From Pseudoalteromonas sp. UG3-2 (GTDB lineage: Bacteria > Pseudomonadota > Gammaproteobacteria > Enterobacterales > Alteromonadaceae), in the NCBI RefSeq assembly GCF_037120705.1, contig NZ_JAWLJU010000002.1, forward strand, positions 2,046,001 through 2,110,000: a stretch of 64,000 bases of DNA, read 5' to 3'. Positions within the stretch are counted from its first letter, which is position 1, and every line of letters begins with the position of its first letter. The notes under the pieces were generated by a model. The model saw nothing but the letters and a program-made list of their open reading frames with translations. It ran no database searches and had not been told where the DNA came from. The translations under genes and the position numbers were made by a program. This document shows, in pieces, positions 28,600 to 36,895 of the stretch.

Positions 28600-29325
28600 G
28601 TGATGATTAAAAAACTTCTAAAGCCAGCACGAAAGCTGCATAAATACCTCGGCTACCTACTGTTTCTGCAAATTTTGGCTTGGCTTTTAGGGGGTCTAGT
28701 CATGAGCGCCATCCCTTTGGACAAGGTGCATGGTAACCATTTAGCCAAACGAACGCTCAGCAACCCCTTTATCATGAGCGACTATAAAGCGGATCTTAAT
28801 AGCATCGCCAGTAACTCCGATCGCCCCTCTAATCTGTCTTTTAGCCACTTTTTAGACACTCCAATCATCAAATTAAATGACCAACAGACTAAGGTCTTTA
28901 ATGGTTTAACCGGCACTGTGTTTCAACCTCCTACGCGCAGCGAAATAATTCAACAGGCCAATGCTCACCTGCTCATTGACGCCCAGGTAATTGCTGCCGT
29001 GCAACTGCAGCAAGGTGCACGAGAAGTTGGACACCGAACCGGTGTATGGCAGGTAACCTATGACGATATGCTTAGCACCACACTCTATCTTGACGCCAGC
29101 AGTGGCGAAGTGATTACGGTGCGCAGTAACCTATGGCGAATTTTTGACTTTTTCTGGATGCTGCACATTATGGATTACCAAGAAAGAGAAGACTTTAATA
29201 ACCCACTGCTGATTAGTTTTGCTGCCACGAGTGTGTTATTTGCCCTAAGTGGGGTGTTATTACTATTGCAATCTCCTCCTCGCCGCGGGCGACGCAAAAG
29301 CAAAAAACCAGGTATAAAATCATAA
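28600..29325 (+). CDS. PepSY-type membrane protein
   Basis: 241 residues. An N-terminal membrane segment (KYLGYLLFLQILAWLLGGLV), a periplasmic region of about 150 residues with a PepSY-like part (VWQVTYDDMLSTTLYLDASS then GEVITVRSN), WRIFDFFWMLHIMDY, and a second membrane segment near 205-225. The tail is strongly basic (RRGRRKSKK). The layout matches PepSY_TM proteins found near iron-uptake or redox systems, but no such partner is adjacent. GTG at 28600 and ATG at 28603 are both possible starts. Confidence 0.72.
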   Translation: MMIKKLLKPARKLHKYLGYLLFLQILAWLLGGLVMSAIPLDKVHGNHLAKRTLSNPFIMSDYKADLNSIASNSDRPSNLSFSHFLDTPIIKLNDQQTKVFNGLTGTVFQPPTRSEIIQQANAHLLIDAQVIAAVQLQQGAREVGHRTGVWQVTYDDMLSTTLYLDASSGEVITVRSNLWRIFDFFWMLHIMDYQEREDFNNPLLISFAATSVLFALSGVLLLLQSPPRRGRRKSKKPGIKS

Positions 29326-29404
29326 ATCTGATTAATAAATCGTTCTTATTAATGTGCTTTTTGCTATAGTGGCAACTCCTGAATTCCACCTCCGGTGAGA
29401 GGAA

Positions 29405-30031
29405 ATGCCACACCGTACCCTATTGCCTTTATTACTATTACTGGTATTGGCACTGCCATCCAGCGCGAATAACTTCAGTTCTTTTTATCAGGCAAAAAAA
29501 CATTTATCTCAACAAGTTAATGACAATACTCGGACGTTATACTGCAACTGCTCGATCAAAAAGCATGGCAAGAAGTTAGTGCCAGACGCGGCCAGTTGTG
29601 GCTACTCTCCACGCCTGCCTTATACTCGCAGTGGCAAAGTAAATAAACGTGCACAACGAATCGAGTGGGAACATATTGTTTCGGCGTGGGAGTTTGGTCA
29701 TCAGTTACAGTGCTGGCAAGAAGGTGGCCGTAAACATTGTCGTAAAACCAGCGCCACATTTCGCCGCATGGAAGCCGACATACATAATTTAGCACCAGCC
29801 ATCGGTGAAATAAATGGCGATAGATCGAATTATCGCTTTGGCATGCTGCCCCATAACGAACGTCAACATGGCGCCTGCCCAGTCAAAATTGACTTTAAAT
29901 TAAGACGTATCGAGCCTCCAGAGTATGCCAGAACCCGTATTGCCAAAGCTTACTTTTATATGGAAAAAACCTATGGCTTAAAAATTTCCCCGCAGCAACG
30001 CAAACTTTTTCAGGCTTGGCAACAACAGTGA
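29405..30031 (+). CDS. Periplasmic/secreted endonuclease I
   Basis: A 208-residue EndA/Dns-type nuclease. A signal peptide (LLPLLLLLVLALPSSA) precedes the conserved parts: YCNCSIKKHGKK, RIEWEHIVSAWEFG, MEADIHNLAPAIGEINGDRS, and YFYMEKTYGLKIS. Paired cysteines suggest disulfides. It cuts double-stranded DNA in the periplasm or outside. It is the second endonuclease I member within 5 kb; this one is the short classical form. The ATG has GAGAGGAA upstream. Confidence 0.94.
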   Translation: MPHRTLLPLLLLLVLALPSSANNFSSFYQAKKHLSQQVNDNTRTLYCNCSIKKHGKKLVPDAASCGYSPRLPYTRSGKVNKRAQRIEWEHIVSAWEFGHQLQCWQEGGRKHCRKTSATFRRMEADIHNLAPAIGEINGDRSNYRFGMLPHNERQHGACPVKIDFKLRRIEPPEYARTRIAKAYFYMEKTYGLKISPQQRKLFQAWQQQ

Positions 30032-30094
30032 TTGCGCGATATCACTGTGGATGCTAACTTTTAAGCAATCCATTTTTATTGGGAACAACGACTA

Positions 30095-31705
30095 ATGCAG
30101 CGTCTTTTTTCGGTTTCAACGGGTATTTTTCTAAGCTTGCTACTGGCCGCATGCGGTGGCGGAGGGAGCAACGATAATAACATACCCAGCAGCCCAACGC
30201 CTGACAATAATAGCACCGAGCCACCACCGGCTCCTACGTGGACGTTTAACGTCTACCCACCCTCAGATCAGTTTATCAACTTTTGCGCTGACCCTCGCAG
30301 CGGCGGCGACCCTTATAATAATAATCAGCCTTACCCGGATAAAGCGGGTACTGCAATGCATGAAAAAATGTGGTTACGCTCATTTACCAACGAAACTTAT
30401 CTTTGGTATGACGAAGTTGAGGACAACGACCCCAAGCAATTTGACAGCATCATTGCTTATTTCGAGCAACTGAAAACCAATGAACAAACCCCGAATGGCG
30501 CCAATAAAGACCAGTTCCATTATTATGAATCGTACGAAAGCTTTCAAAAACAAGCACAGTCTGGTGTAAGTACCGGTTATGGTATTCGCTGGGCGGTGAT
30601 ATCAGCTGCGCCACCACGTAACTTTACAGTGGCCTTTGTCGAGCCCAATTCACCTGCAGCAAACGCCGGTATTGTTCGCGGGGATAAAATAATCGCCATT
30701 GATGGCGTAGATTTTATCTCAAGTTCTGACACTGACACCTTAAATGCCGGGCTTTCTCCAAGTCAGAGTGAGCCACACGAATTTGTATTTGAATCCCAGC
30801 AAGGCGAACAAAAAGAGGTGACGTTAACCTCTATGGATATAGAAACAACACCAGTGCGTCGTGCACAAATACTCAAAACCGACAGCCGTAAGGTTGGTTA
30901 TGTGCAGTATAATCAGTTTATTCCAACCGCTCAGCAAGGTTTAATAGATGCTTTTAACCTATTTCGTCAGCAGCAAATTGATGACCTAGTCTTAGACATG
31001 CGTTACAACGGCGGTGGCAGGGTAATTATGGCTGCCCAGTTAGGGTTTATGGTCGCCGGAAATCAAAGTCTGGAACGCGTGTTTACTACCAGCACATTGA
31101 ACGATAAACGCCAAGCCGAAGAAGAATCTACCGAGTTTGAACCACGGGTAATTGACTGGCCTAATAATGCCTTTACCGAACAACAATTGCCGTCTGTCTC
31201 GCTGCCTCGGGTGTATATTTTAACTACACGCGGTACCGCTTCAGCCAGCGAGAATGTTATCAATGGTCTGCGCGGCATTGATGTCGAGGTATATTTGATT
31301 GGTGATAAAACTCGTGGCAAACCTTATGGCTTTGCTCCAGCGCAAAACTGTGGCACGGTGTATTACACCATTCAATTTGCTTCCGAGAATGCCAAAGGCT
31401 TCGGTGATTATGCCGATGGCTTTATGCCCGCAGGTCCATCGAGCAGCGGTGAAATTGGCCTAACAGCCAGTGTACCTGGCTGCCAGGTCAGCGATGACTT
31501 CACTCAGCCATTAGGCAGCGAGCAAGAAGCCATACTCGCAGCAGCACTTCAGCATATTGAGACGGGAACCTGTCCTGCACAAGCGCAATTTGCCCCAGAA
31601 ACTAATACTCAACATTTAAATTTACAAGGTGAAGCGGTAACCCTGCCACAGCATCCTGCCCGTGATGGCGCTATTTGGATGTTTCCTGAGGAGCGCAACC
31701 AGTGA
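30095..31705 (+). CDS. S41-family peptidase lipoprotein with PDZ domain
   Basis: 536 residues. The lipobox LLLAACGGGG (Cys20) predicts a lipid anchor followed by a Pro/Asn/Thr-rich linker. A PDZ-like domain (VEPNSPAANAGIVRGDKIIA) precedes the tail-specific protease domain, with LDMRYNGGGRVIMAAQLG, the catalytic Ser in TRGTASASENVINGL, and a Lys in DKTRGKPYGF. It probably degrades or trims envelope proteins. The stop overlaps the start of the next lipoprotein gene. Confidence 0.88.
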   Translation: MQRLFSVSTGIFLSLLLAACGGGGSNDNNIPSSPTPDNNSTEPPPAPTWTFNVYPPSDQFINFCADPRSGGDPYNNNQPYPDKAGTAMHEKMWLRSFTNETYLWYDEVEDNDPKQFDSIIAYFEQLKTNEQTPNGANKDQFHYYESYESFQKQAQSGVSTGYGIRWAVISAAPPRNFTVAFVEPNSPAANAGIVRGDKIIAIDGVDFISSSDTDTLNAGLSPSQSEPHEFVFESQQGEQKEVTLTSMDIETTPVRRAQILKTDSRKVGYVQYNQFIPTAQQGLIDAFNLFRQQQIDDLVLDMRYNGGGRVIMAAQLGFMVAGNQSLERVFTTSTLNDKRQAEEESTEFEPRVIDWPNNAFTEQQLPSVSLPRVYILTTRGTASASENVINGLRGIDVEVYLIGDKTRGKPYGFAPAQNCGTVYYTIQFASENAKGFGDYADGFMPAGPSSSGEIGLTASVPGCQVSDDFTQPLGSEQEAILAAALQHIETGTCPAQAQFAPETNTQHLNLQGEAVTLPQHPARDGAIWMFPEERNQ

Positions 31706-32091
31706 CTAAAATAACATTCACAGCCTCTTTACTGCTGGCAACGCTGCAGCTTGGCTGCCAAGCCAAGCCTGAGCAACACAGTAACGTTCAAAATGCGGTA
31801 CTAACAAATGGTTCAGCGGCCACCATCAAACAGCTAAAACAAGCAATCGTTACATTGACAGGGGGGATGCCCCCGAAGCTTGCCACCACAGTATTTCAAC
31901 GCAGTCCACATTTAATTTTGGAGCATGGCAACAGTAAACAAGCTGATGGCGCACCAATACTGGGCAATCATGAGCTGGATTACGACAGCTTTACACTACA
32001 ACTGCGTGGCACGCTTTGTGTATTGTATTACCCTAAAAAGCAAACCTTTGTGCCACTGCAACAGCTTAGCTGTGAAGCCACTACAAACTAG
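31702..32091 (+). CDS. Small hypothetical lipoprotein
   Basis: 129 residues starting at GTG (overlapping the protease stop as GTGA), with lipobox ATLQLGCQAK (Cys19). No recognised domain. The tight overlap suggests it works with, or is regulated with, the S41 protease. Its end overlaps the convergent LysR gene by 11 bases. Confidence 0.72.
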   Translation: MTKITFTASLLLATLQLGCQAKPEQHSNVQNAVLTNGSAATIKQLKQAIVTLTGGMPPKLATTVFQRSPHLILEHGNSKQADGAPILGNHELDYDSFTLQLRGTLCVLYYPKKQTFVPLQQLSCEATTN

Positions 32092-32965
32092 CGAAGTGGC
32101 GCTTTAAGATGTCGCATAAGGCTTGTACTTTGGCGGTGCGATGCACCAACATATGAGTAACCAACCACACTGGGCTAAGCCATTCAAGCTCGTTTGCTAA
32201 TACCGGTTTTAGCTCCGGGTAGCGTTTCGCGACATCGTGCTGCAGGCCACCAATACCAAGGCCATTAACAATCGCTCTGGTGGCATCGGATGTTTCCGAT
32301 ACCCGCAGCATTACTTGGCTTTCAGGGATCTGCTCATCTACCCATGCAAAGTAAGGTACACGAGCATTAAATCCCGCCACCCCAGAGACAAAGTAATGAT
32401 ACTGAAGTGCTGTTTGCGAAGTCGGTAGCCCCATTCGATTAATATAACTCGAGGAAGCGTATAGTCCTGCTTTTAACGTATTGAGGTGCTGCACAATATA
32501 GTCGGGTTCATCCGGTTTTGGACCGGCACGCACCGCCACATGGGCTTGGCCATGATCTAGCCTTAAACGCTTCTGATCTAGGATCACCTCAAGCTGTACT
32601 TGCGGATGTAGTTGCTGAAAGCTCAAACAGGGCTCCGACAGCATATCCATAAAACCGCTGACGGTGGTTAACAGCAACTTGCCTCGTAACTGACTGTCTA
32701 CAGCAGCAATAGAGGTGCTCAGTTGCATTAGCTGCTCGTCTATTTGGCTGGCGGTCAGCAGTAACTTTTCACCAGCTTGAGTAACCTGATAGCCTCTAGC
32801 ATGACGGTGAAACAATCGTGTTCCCAACGCTTCTTCCAGCGCATTTATGCGCCGCAACACGGTACTATGGTGGATCTCCAAGCGCTCAGCCGCCGCCGAT
32901 AAAGTACCACACTTAGCCACATTGTAGGCTACCTTAAGATCTTGCCAATCGGTAAACTTATCCAT
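32081..32965 (-). CDS. LysR-family transcriptional regulator
   Basis: 294 residues. The N-terminal helix-turn-helix (TDWQDLKVAYNVAKCGTLSA, HHSTVLRRINALEEALGTRL) and effector-binding domain (about 90-294) are clear. I chose the ATG at 32965 because AGGAG lies five bases upstream; an ATG at 32989 lacks this. It is divergent from the FMN reductase gene at 33073, its likely target by the usual LysR arrangement. The 'HHSTVLRRI' subgroup is common among YafC/DsdC-like regulators. Confidence 0.92.
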   Translation of the reverse strand: MDKFTDWQDLKVAYNVAKCGTLSAAAERLEIHHSTVLRRINALEEALGTRLFHRHARGYQVTQAGEKLLLTASQIDEQLMQLSTSIAAVDSQLRGKLLLTTVSGFMDMLSEPCLSFQQLHPQVQLEVILDQKRLRLDHGQAHVAVRAGPKPDEPDYIVQHLNTLKAGLYASSSYINRMGLPTSQTALQYHYFVSGVAGFNARVPYFAWVDEQIPESQVMLRVSETSDATRAIVNGLGIGGLQHDVAKRYPELKPVLANELEWLSPVWLVTHMLVHRTAKVQALCDILKRHFASL

Positions 32966-33072
32966 CGTTGCTCCTGTGCATATATGCACATAAGCTTTGC
33001 GCTTATTTCGGTTTCATGCAAGGAAAACTTTGCTACTATCTTATCAACATAAACCAATAAGGATTCAACAAG

Positions 33073-33639
33073 ATGACCACAGCCAAAATTATCGCCCTAG
33101 CAGGCAGTCTTAGAAAAGACAGCTATAACCAGCAACTTATTCAAGCAGCCGCCAATTTTGCCTTAGAAGCAGGCGCCGAAGTTGAAGTCATAAAGCTACA
33201 AGATTTAGATATTCCCATGTTTGATGAGGACTTGGAAGCCCAAGATACGCCGCAAGGGGCACAAATCCTGAAAGACAAATTACGCGATGCCGATGGCATT
33301 TTATTGGCCAGCCCAGAATATAATGGCTCGTTTACCGCGGTATTAAAAAATGCCATCGATTGGGCTTCAAGAACCGAGCAAGGCGCAGTGCCTGCTTTCA
33401 GAAACAAGGTGGTGGCGCTTTATGCCACTTCACCTGGTGGTTTAGGAGGCTTGCGCGGCCTCAATCACGTACGCGATGTCCTTTCCGGCATTGGAAGCTT
33501 AGTGCTGGCCGATCAGCTTGCCGTACCTAGCGCGTTTGAAGTCTTTGATGAGCAGGGCAAAATAAAAGACCCTGCGCTGGCAGAAAAAGTCTCCGGTTTA
33601 GCCCTACAGCTGGTGTCAGTAGCTAGCAAATTAAAGTAA
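33073..33639 (+). CDS. NADPH-dependent FMN reductase (quinone/chromate reductase-like)
   Basis: 188 residues with the flavodoxin-like fold. AGSLRKDSYNQQL forms the phosphate-binding loop and SPEYNGSFTAVLKNAIDWAS is the family signature. Members such as ChrR/YieF reduce quinones, FMN or chromate. AAGGA lies upstream of the ATG. It is divergent from a LysR regulator, which may control it. Confidence 0.92.
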   Translation: MTTAKIIALAGSLRKDSYNQQLIQAAANFALEAGAEVEVIKLQDLDIPMFDEDLEAQDTPQGAQILKDKLRDADGILLASPEYNGSFTAVLKNAIDWASRTEQGAVPAFRNKVVALYATSPGGLGGLRGLNHVRDVLSGIGSLVLADQLAVPSAFEVFDEQGKIKDPALAEKVSGLALQLVSVASKLK

Positions 33640-33757
33640 TCGCTAAACACTGACAACTTCTTGCTATGAGCGCTTAGCTATTGCAAACTAAGCGCTCAAA
33701 ACCAATAAAGGAATACCTTGGGCCTTTATTACTGAGGATGGTTGTTGGGAGTCAACT

Positions 33758-34444
33758 TTGCAAAGTACCAAATCCACACTGTTTACAGCACAATTAAACT
33801 TGCCTTTTTACTGCATTCAATTTGCCCCAGAGAGTTACGATGAGAGCTCTTTTGCAGATTATGGCATTGCCCCCCCCAACCACTTGCAACGCGCGGTGGC
33901 GAAAAGAAAAGCCGAATACCTCGCCGGGCGGATTTGCGCGCAACACTGTTTAGTACAGCTTGGCCATCCTGACTTTACCGTACACAGCGGTGAAGATCGT
34001 GCCCCTATTTGGCCGCCAACAGTTCGCGCCAGCATTACTCACACTCGGGGGATTGCGGCGGCGATTGCCACCACTGACAAGGCGATTAAGGGAGTGGGGA
34101 TTGATATCGAGCGCGATATGGCGGCAAAACAAGAACGCGAACTGCAGCGACAGCTATTGCACCCGCAAGAATATGACTTGTTTACGCGTTTAGGTAAGCA
34201 CCGACACAACCCTTTGACCTTAATTTTTTCTGCCAAAGAAAGCATCTATAAGGCGCTATATTCAACGGTACAATGTTTTTTTGGTTTTGATGCAGTGAAG
34301 CTCACCGACTTTAATGACCATCAGCTACAGTTTACTGTGATGACTCCTTTGCACCAAAGCATTCAGCCTGGAGCAAGTTTAACGGTCTATTATCAGTGTG
34401 TTGAGGGCTTGGTATTAACGGAGTGTGAGTACCGGAGCAAGTAG
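33758..34444 (+). CDS. 4'-phosphopantetheinyl transferase (EntD-like)
   Basis: 228 residues. It moves phosphopantetheine from CoA onto carrier proteins. Motifs are RKAEYLAGRIC, ASITHTRGIAAA, VGIDIERDM (metal-binding D and E) and FSAKESIYKAL. The start is TTG with GGGAG six bases upstream. No NRPS or PKS gene lies in the window, so its carrier protein is elsewhere. Followed by a strong terminator. Confidence 0.92.
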   Translation: MQSTKSTLFTAQLNLPFYCIQFAPESYDESSFADYGIAPPNHLQRAVAKRKAEYLAGRICAQHCLVQLGHPDFTVHSGEDRAPIWPPTVRASITHTRGIAAAIATTDKAIKGVGIDIERDMAAKQERELQRQLLHPQEYDLFTRLGKHRHNPLTLIFSAKESIYKALYSTVQCFFGFDAVKLTDFNDHQLQFTVMTPLHQSIQPGASLTVYYQCVEGLVLTECEYRSK

Positions 34445-34447
34445 CTA

Positions 34448-34471
34448 AAGCGCTCAGCTGAGCGCTTTTTT
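34448..34471. terminator. Terminator after the phosphopantetheinyl transferase gene
   Basis: AAGCGCTCAGCTGAGCGCTTTTTT is a perfect palindrome followed by TTTTTT on the plus strand. AAAG on the left could also serve the convergent DUF2489 gene. Confidence 0.88.
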
Positions 34472-34479
34472 GTGCTGGG

Positions 34480-34995
34480 TTATTGGAATACCACGTTTTC
34501 ACTGCCGGGAGCCGCTTTAAAGCGCACAATTAGATTTTCACAATCGGCTAAAATCTCTTGCTCTAAGCGTTCCTCAGCGCGCCAACGTTGGCTGTCCATT
34601 TTAAAGATTTCTTTTTTCGAGTACTTTTTACGGGCTTCATGGGTCGGCATTTCTTTAACCTCTTCATACATTTTGAATACCCCAGGGTAGGCCTGTTGCA
34701 AGTCTACCTCTTCATCAAAACTGTATTGAGATATTAACACCCATACGCGCAAGCAGCCTTCTGAATACTCACATTGCTTTTCTTTCATCGCTCGTGCGAT
34801 TAAGTTAACGCTGTCGGCAATTTTGCCATTGCGCGCTTGCCTGGACTCTTCCAGCTCTTGGGCTTTTTTTTCGCGATACTTAGCAATCACTTCTTTTTGC
34901 ACCTTTAATTGCCATAGCAACTTGCCGGCATAAAATGCCAGCCCGGCAATGATCAGTGCACCAACAATGAGAGCAACAATCCACGCGCTATTCAT
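34480..34995 (-). CDS. DUF2489 membrane-anchored protein
   Basis: 171 residues. An N-terminal membrane helix (IVALIVGALIIAGLAFYAG) is followed by a coiled, charged region (KEVIAKYREKKAQELEE) and the DUF2489 part with YSEGCLRVWVLISQY and FDEEVDLQQAYPGVFKMYEE. Function unknown. Its start overlaps the yihI stop by one base, and DUF2489-yihI pairs are common in related genomes. Confidence 0.88.
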   Translation of the reverse strand: MNSAWIVALIVGALIIAGLAFYAGKLLWQLKVQKEVIAKYREKKAQELEESRQARNGKIADSVNLIARAMKEKQCEYSEGCLRVWVLISQYSFDEEVDLQQAYPGVFKMYEEVKEMPTHEARKKYSKKEIFKMDSQRWRAEERLEQEILADCENLIVRFKAAPGSENVVFQ

Positions 34996-35582
34996 TATTT
35001 ATCGCCTTCCTCGAAATCATCGTCTAACCATTCGTTTGCTAGATCATTACTAACAAACTGCTCTAAGGGATCATCTTCTTGCATGTCACTTTCTTCGAAC
35101 TCTTCGTCAATACCCAAGATTTCGCACAGCTCTTGGTGACGTGCAATACCGCGGTTGAAGTATTTCGCGTCTTTGCCGGTTAATAGCTCACCACGCTCAT
35201 GGCGCTCGAGTAGAGCCATTAGGCGCTCGTCGTTTTCTAGCTGCTCTAGCTCTTGCTCAGGCGATAACGTCTCTTTGGCATTGCTCAGCTGTACCTGTGG
35301 CTGCAAGTGGCGTTTAAGCTCAGGTTGACTATGTTCAGCTTGCTGCTGCGGCTCAGGCTTAAGCACTACCGGCTTCTTACTTCCCACTCTGGGATCTTTT
35401 TTACTCGACCCTGACGATTGCTCTTTGGTCACGGTTTCTGGTGCGTTTCTTGAACCTGGCTTTTTGCCCTTGGTTTTTTTGTTACGCTGCTCTTTCATGG
35501 CGCGCAACTCTTGTAGCTTTTCTTTGCTTAATCTTGGCGTGCCATTGGCGGCCACTTTACGTGTCTTTTTCTTTCTGGTCAT
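34995..35582 (-). CDS. yihI: Der GTPase-activating protein YihI
   Basis: 195 residues, highly charged. The basic N-terminus (TRKKKTRKVAANGTPRLSKE) is followed by a Lys/Gln-rich linker and the acidic C-terminal part with QLENDERLMALLERHERGE then YFNRGIARHQELCEILGI. YihI stimulates GTP hydrolysis by Der (EngA), a 50S assembly GTPase. It lies between a methyltransferase gene and DUF2489. Confidence 0.95.
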   Translation of the reverse strand: MTRKKKTRKVAANGTPRLSKEKLQELRAMKEQRNKKTKGKKPGSRNAPETVTKEQSSGSSKKDPRVGSKKPVVLKPEPQQQAEHSQPELKRHLQPQVQLSNAKETLSPEQELEQLENDERLMALLERHERGELLTGKDAKYFNRGIARHQELCEILGIDEEFEESDMQEDDPLEQFVSNDLANEWLDDDFEEGDK

Positions 35583-35592
35583 AACTTAATAC

Positions 35593-36258
35593 CTAACATC
35601 TGCGCGGATCACGCTTAGTAAGAATGATGACATCATTCCCAACGAATTCTAAATCACAATCTAACTGTCTGGCAAAATACTCAAACGTCGCACGGCTAAA
35701 AAAGCTAATATGCGTTAAATCATTTTTGTAATGCCACGATTGAAATCGTGTCTTATCGATTACCAACTTTGTCATGAGTGCCAACGGACAGCCTGGCTTA
35801 AGCATGCTCAATAGTTGTTGCAGCACTTTACCTGGCGCAGCTAAGTGCTCCACCACCTCAGTACTTACAACAAAGTCGTAGCGATTATTTAGTACCTCTG
35901 GTCGATTAGCATAATAGAGATCGTATAACTCTACCGTGTGTCCGGCCTCACGGAGCATGTGCGCTAGCAAAGGCCCCGGCCCACAACCAAAGTCTAAGCC
36001 ATAGCTTTGTGGTGCAACTCGTTGCAACAACGGTTCGGCTAGGCGAGATAAAAAGCGCCTGTAACCGGCATCTTGCAAATCATTTTCATGACTATCATAG
36101 ATGGCTTTCTCAGCAGCCGCCGACAACCAGTCCATAGGCTCCACCATAACCAAATGGCAACGCCCGCATTGCCAATAAAGCCTATGCTTATCGCGATAAT
36201 AGTGTGTTAACTGAGTGCCATGACATAGGCCACAAGATAGTGAAGTTTCGCTTTGCAA
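35593..36258 (-). CDS. Class I SAM-dependent methyltransferase with zinc ribbon
   Basis: 221 residues. Two CxxC pairs near the N-terminus (CGLCHG, CGRCHL) suggest a zinc ribbon, and the SAM-binding site is GLDFGCGPGPLLAHML, with VVSTEVVEHLAAPGKV as motif II/III. The start is TTG with no good ribosome-binding site, so the true start is uncertain. It heads a unit with yihI and DUF2489. The substrate is unknown. Confidence 0.8.
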   Translation of the reverse strand: MQSETSLSCGLCHGTQLTHYYRDKHRLYWQCGRCHLVMVEPMDWLSAAAEKAIYDSHENDLQDAGYRRFLSRLAEPLLQRVAPQSYGLDFGCGPGPLLAHMLREAGHTVELYDLYYANRPEVLNNRYDFVVSTEVVEHLAAPGKVLQQLLSMLKPGCPLALMTKLVIDKTRFQSWHYKNDLTHISFFSRATFEYFARQLDCDLEFVGNDVIILTKRDPRRC

Positions 36259-36317
36259 TGGTCGTTAGTAATTGCTTAATGAAGTGGCTATTGTAGCAGC
36301 AATGCTGAGGGCAACCA

Positions 36318-36619
36318 AATAAAAAGGCGGCAGAGATTGCTCTCTACCGCCTGCTAATCTGAGCGTCACAACTGGACACTTCTCCCTTCGACTTTTTTAA
36401 GTCTTATTGTTGTTTTTGTTATCTTGTATCTTCCGTTTTGTTTTTATTTTAGACTTCCGTGATGCTATCCATATTGTTTTTATTATTAGACTTCCATGGA
36501 TTTTCTTTTTCTCGGTCTTCCTAACGCTTTGTTTTTAATCCTTTGTATCTAACTGATACTTAACCTTGCCACCTACGCTTCCGTATCGAATTGTCCCTGT
36601 TTTTGTATTGCTTGGCGAC
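36318..36619 (-). ncRNA. CsrB/CsrC-like CsrA-binding small RNA (candidate)
   Basis: This 637-base gap has no credible gene. Read on the minus strand, about 300 bases contain nine GGA motifs (near 36595, 36581, 36540, 36520, 36494, 36469, 36457, 36433 and 36384), spaced by A-rich linkers and including repeats of GGAAGTCTAA...AATAAAAACAA. It ends in a strong terminator whose stem and tail (GGCGGTAGAGAGCAATC... then TTTTTATTTG) resemble the csrC terminator. A TTGTAA/TAGATT promoter (16-base spacer, -35 at 36654-36649, -10 at 36632-36627) would start it near 36619. In E. coli csrC lies between yihI and yihA (engB), the same neighbourhood as here. Confidence 0.82.
36319..36352 (-). terminator. Terminator of the CsrC-like RNA
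   Basis: On the minus strand AGGCGGTAGAGA and TCTCTGCCGCCT form a 12 bp stem (one mismatch) with loop GCAA, followed by TTTTTATTT. It is far from any coding stop (36 bases upstream of nothing but the RNA body), which argues for a dedicated RNA gene. Confidence 0.92.
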
Positions 36620-36743
36620 AACCAATAATCTACGCTCTTGAGCTCGAGTTACAACTGTTTAATAACAAATTTATTACCTAAATATTTTTTATTCTATAGT
36701 TTTTTTCATAATTACATAAACTTACAATGAACAATAGTCGAAA

Positions 36744-36761
36744 AATAAGCCAAAACTTACA
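36744..36761 (-). promoter_or_regulatory. GacA/UvrY-type box 1
   Basis: TGTAAGTTTTGGCTTATT on the minus strand fits TGTAAG-N6-CTTACA at 10 of 12 fixed positions. Its centre is about 133 bases upstream of the predicted RNA start. Together with box 2 it suggests control of the CsrC-like RNA by the BarA/UvrY (GacS/GacA) system. Confidence 0.7.
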
Positions 36762-36790
36762 TTAGCCAATAGCTACTGTCTTACATTAAA

Positions 36791-36808
36791 AGTGAGATAT
36801 TTCTTACA
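36791..36808 (-). promoter_or_regulatory. GacA/UvrY-type box 2
   Basis: TGTAAGAAATATCTCACT on the minus strand matches TGTAAG-N6-CTTACA at 10 of 12 fixed positions, centred about 180 bases upstream of the predicted start, the distance usual for such activating sites. Two more TGTAAG half-sites occur at 36780-36785 and 36721-36726. Confidence 0.68.
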
Positions 36809-36895
36809 CGGCAGGCACAAAAAAAGGCAGCTGATGCTGCCCTTTTTTCAACAGTTAAGAGTTTACACTGAGGTGTATAACTCTGCTATACGACT

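Noticed and set aside
36430..36500. Repeats of GTTTTTATT..AGACTTCC that might suggest a CRISPR array
   Set aside because: There are only two or three imperfect copies with no constant spacer length and no cas genes; they fit better as GGA-linker units of the small RNA.
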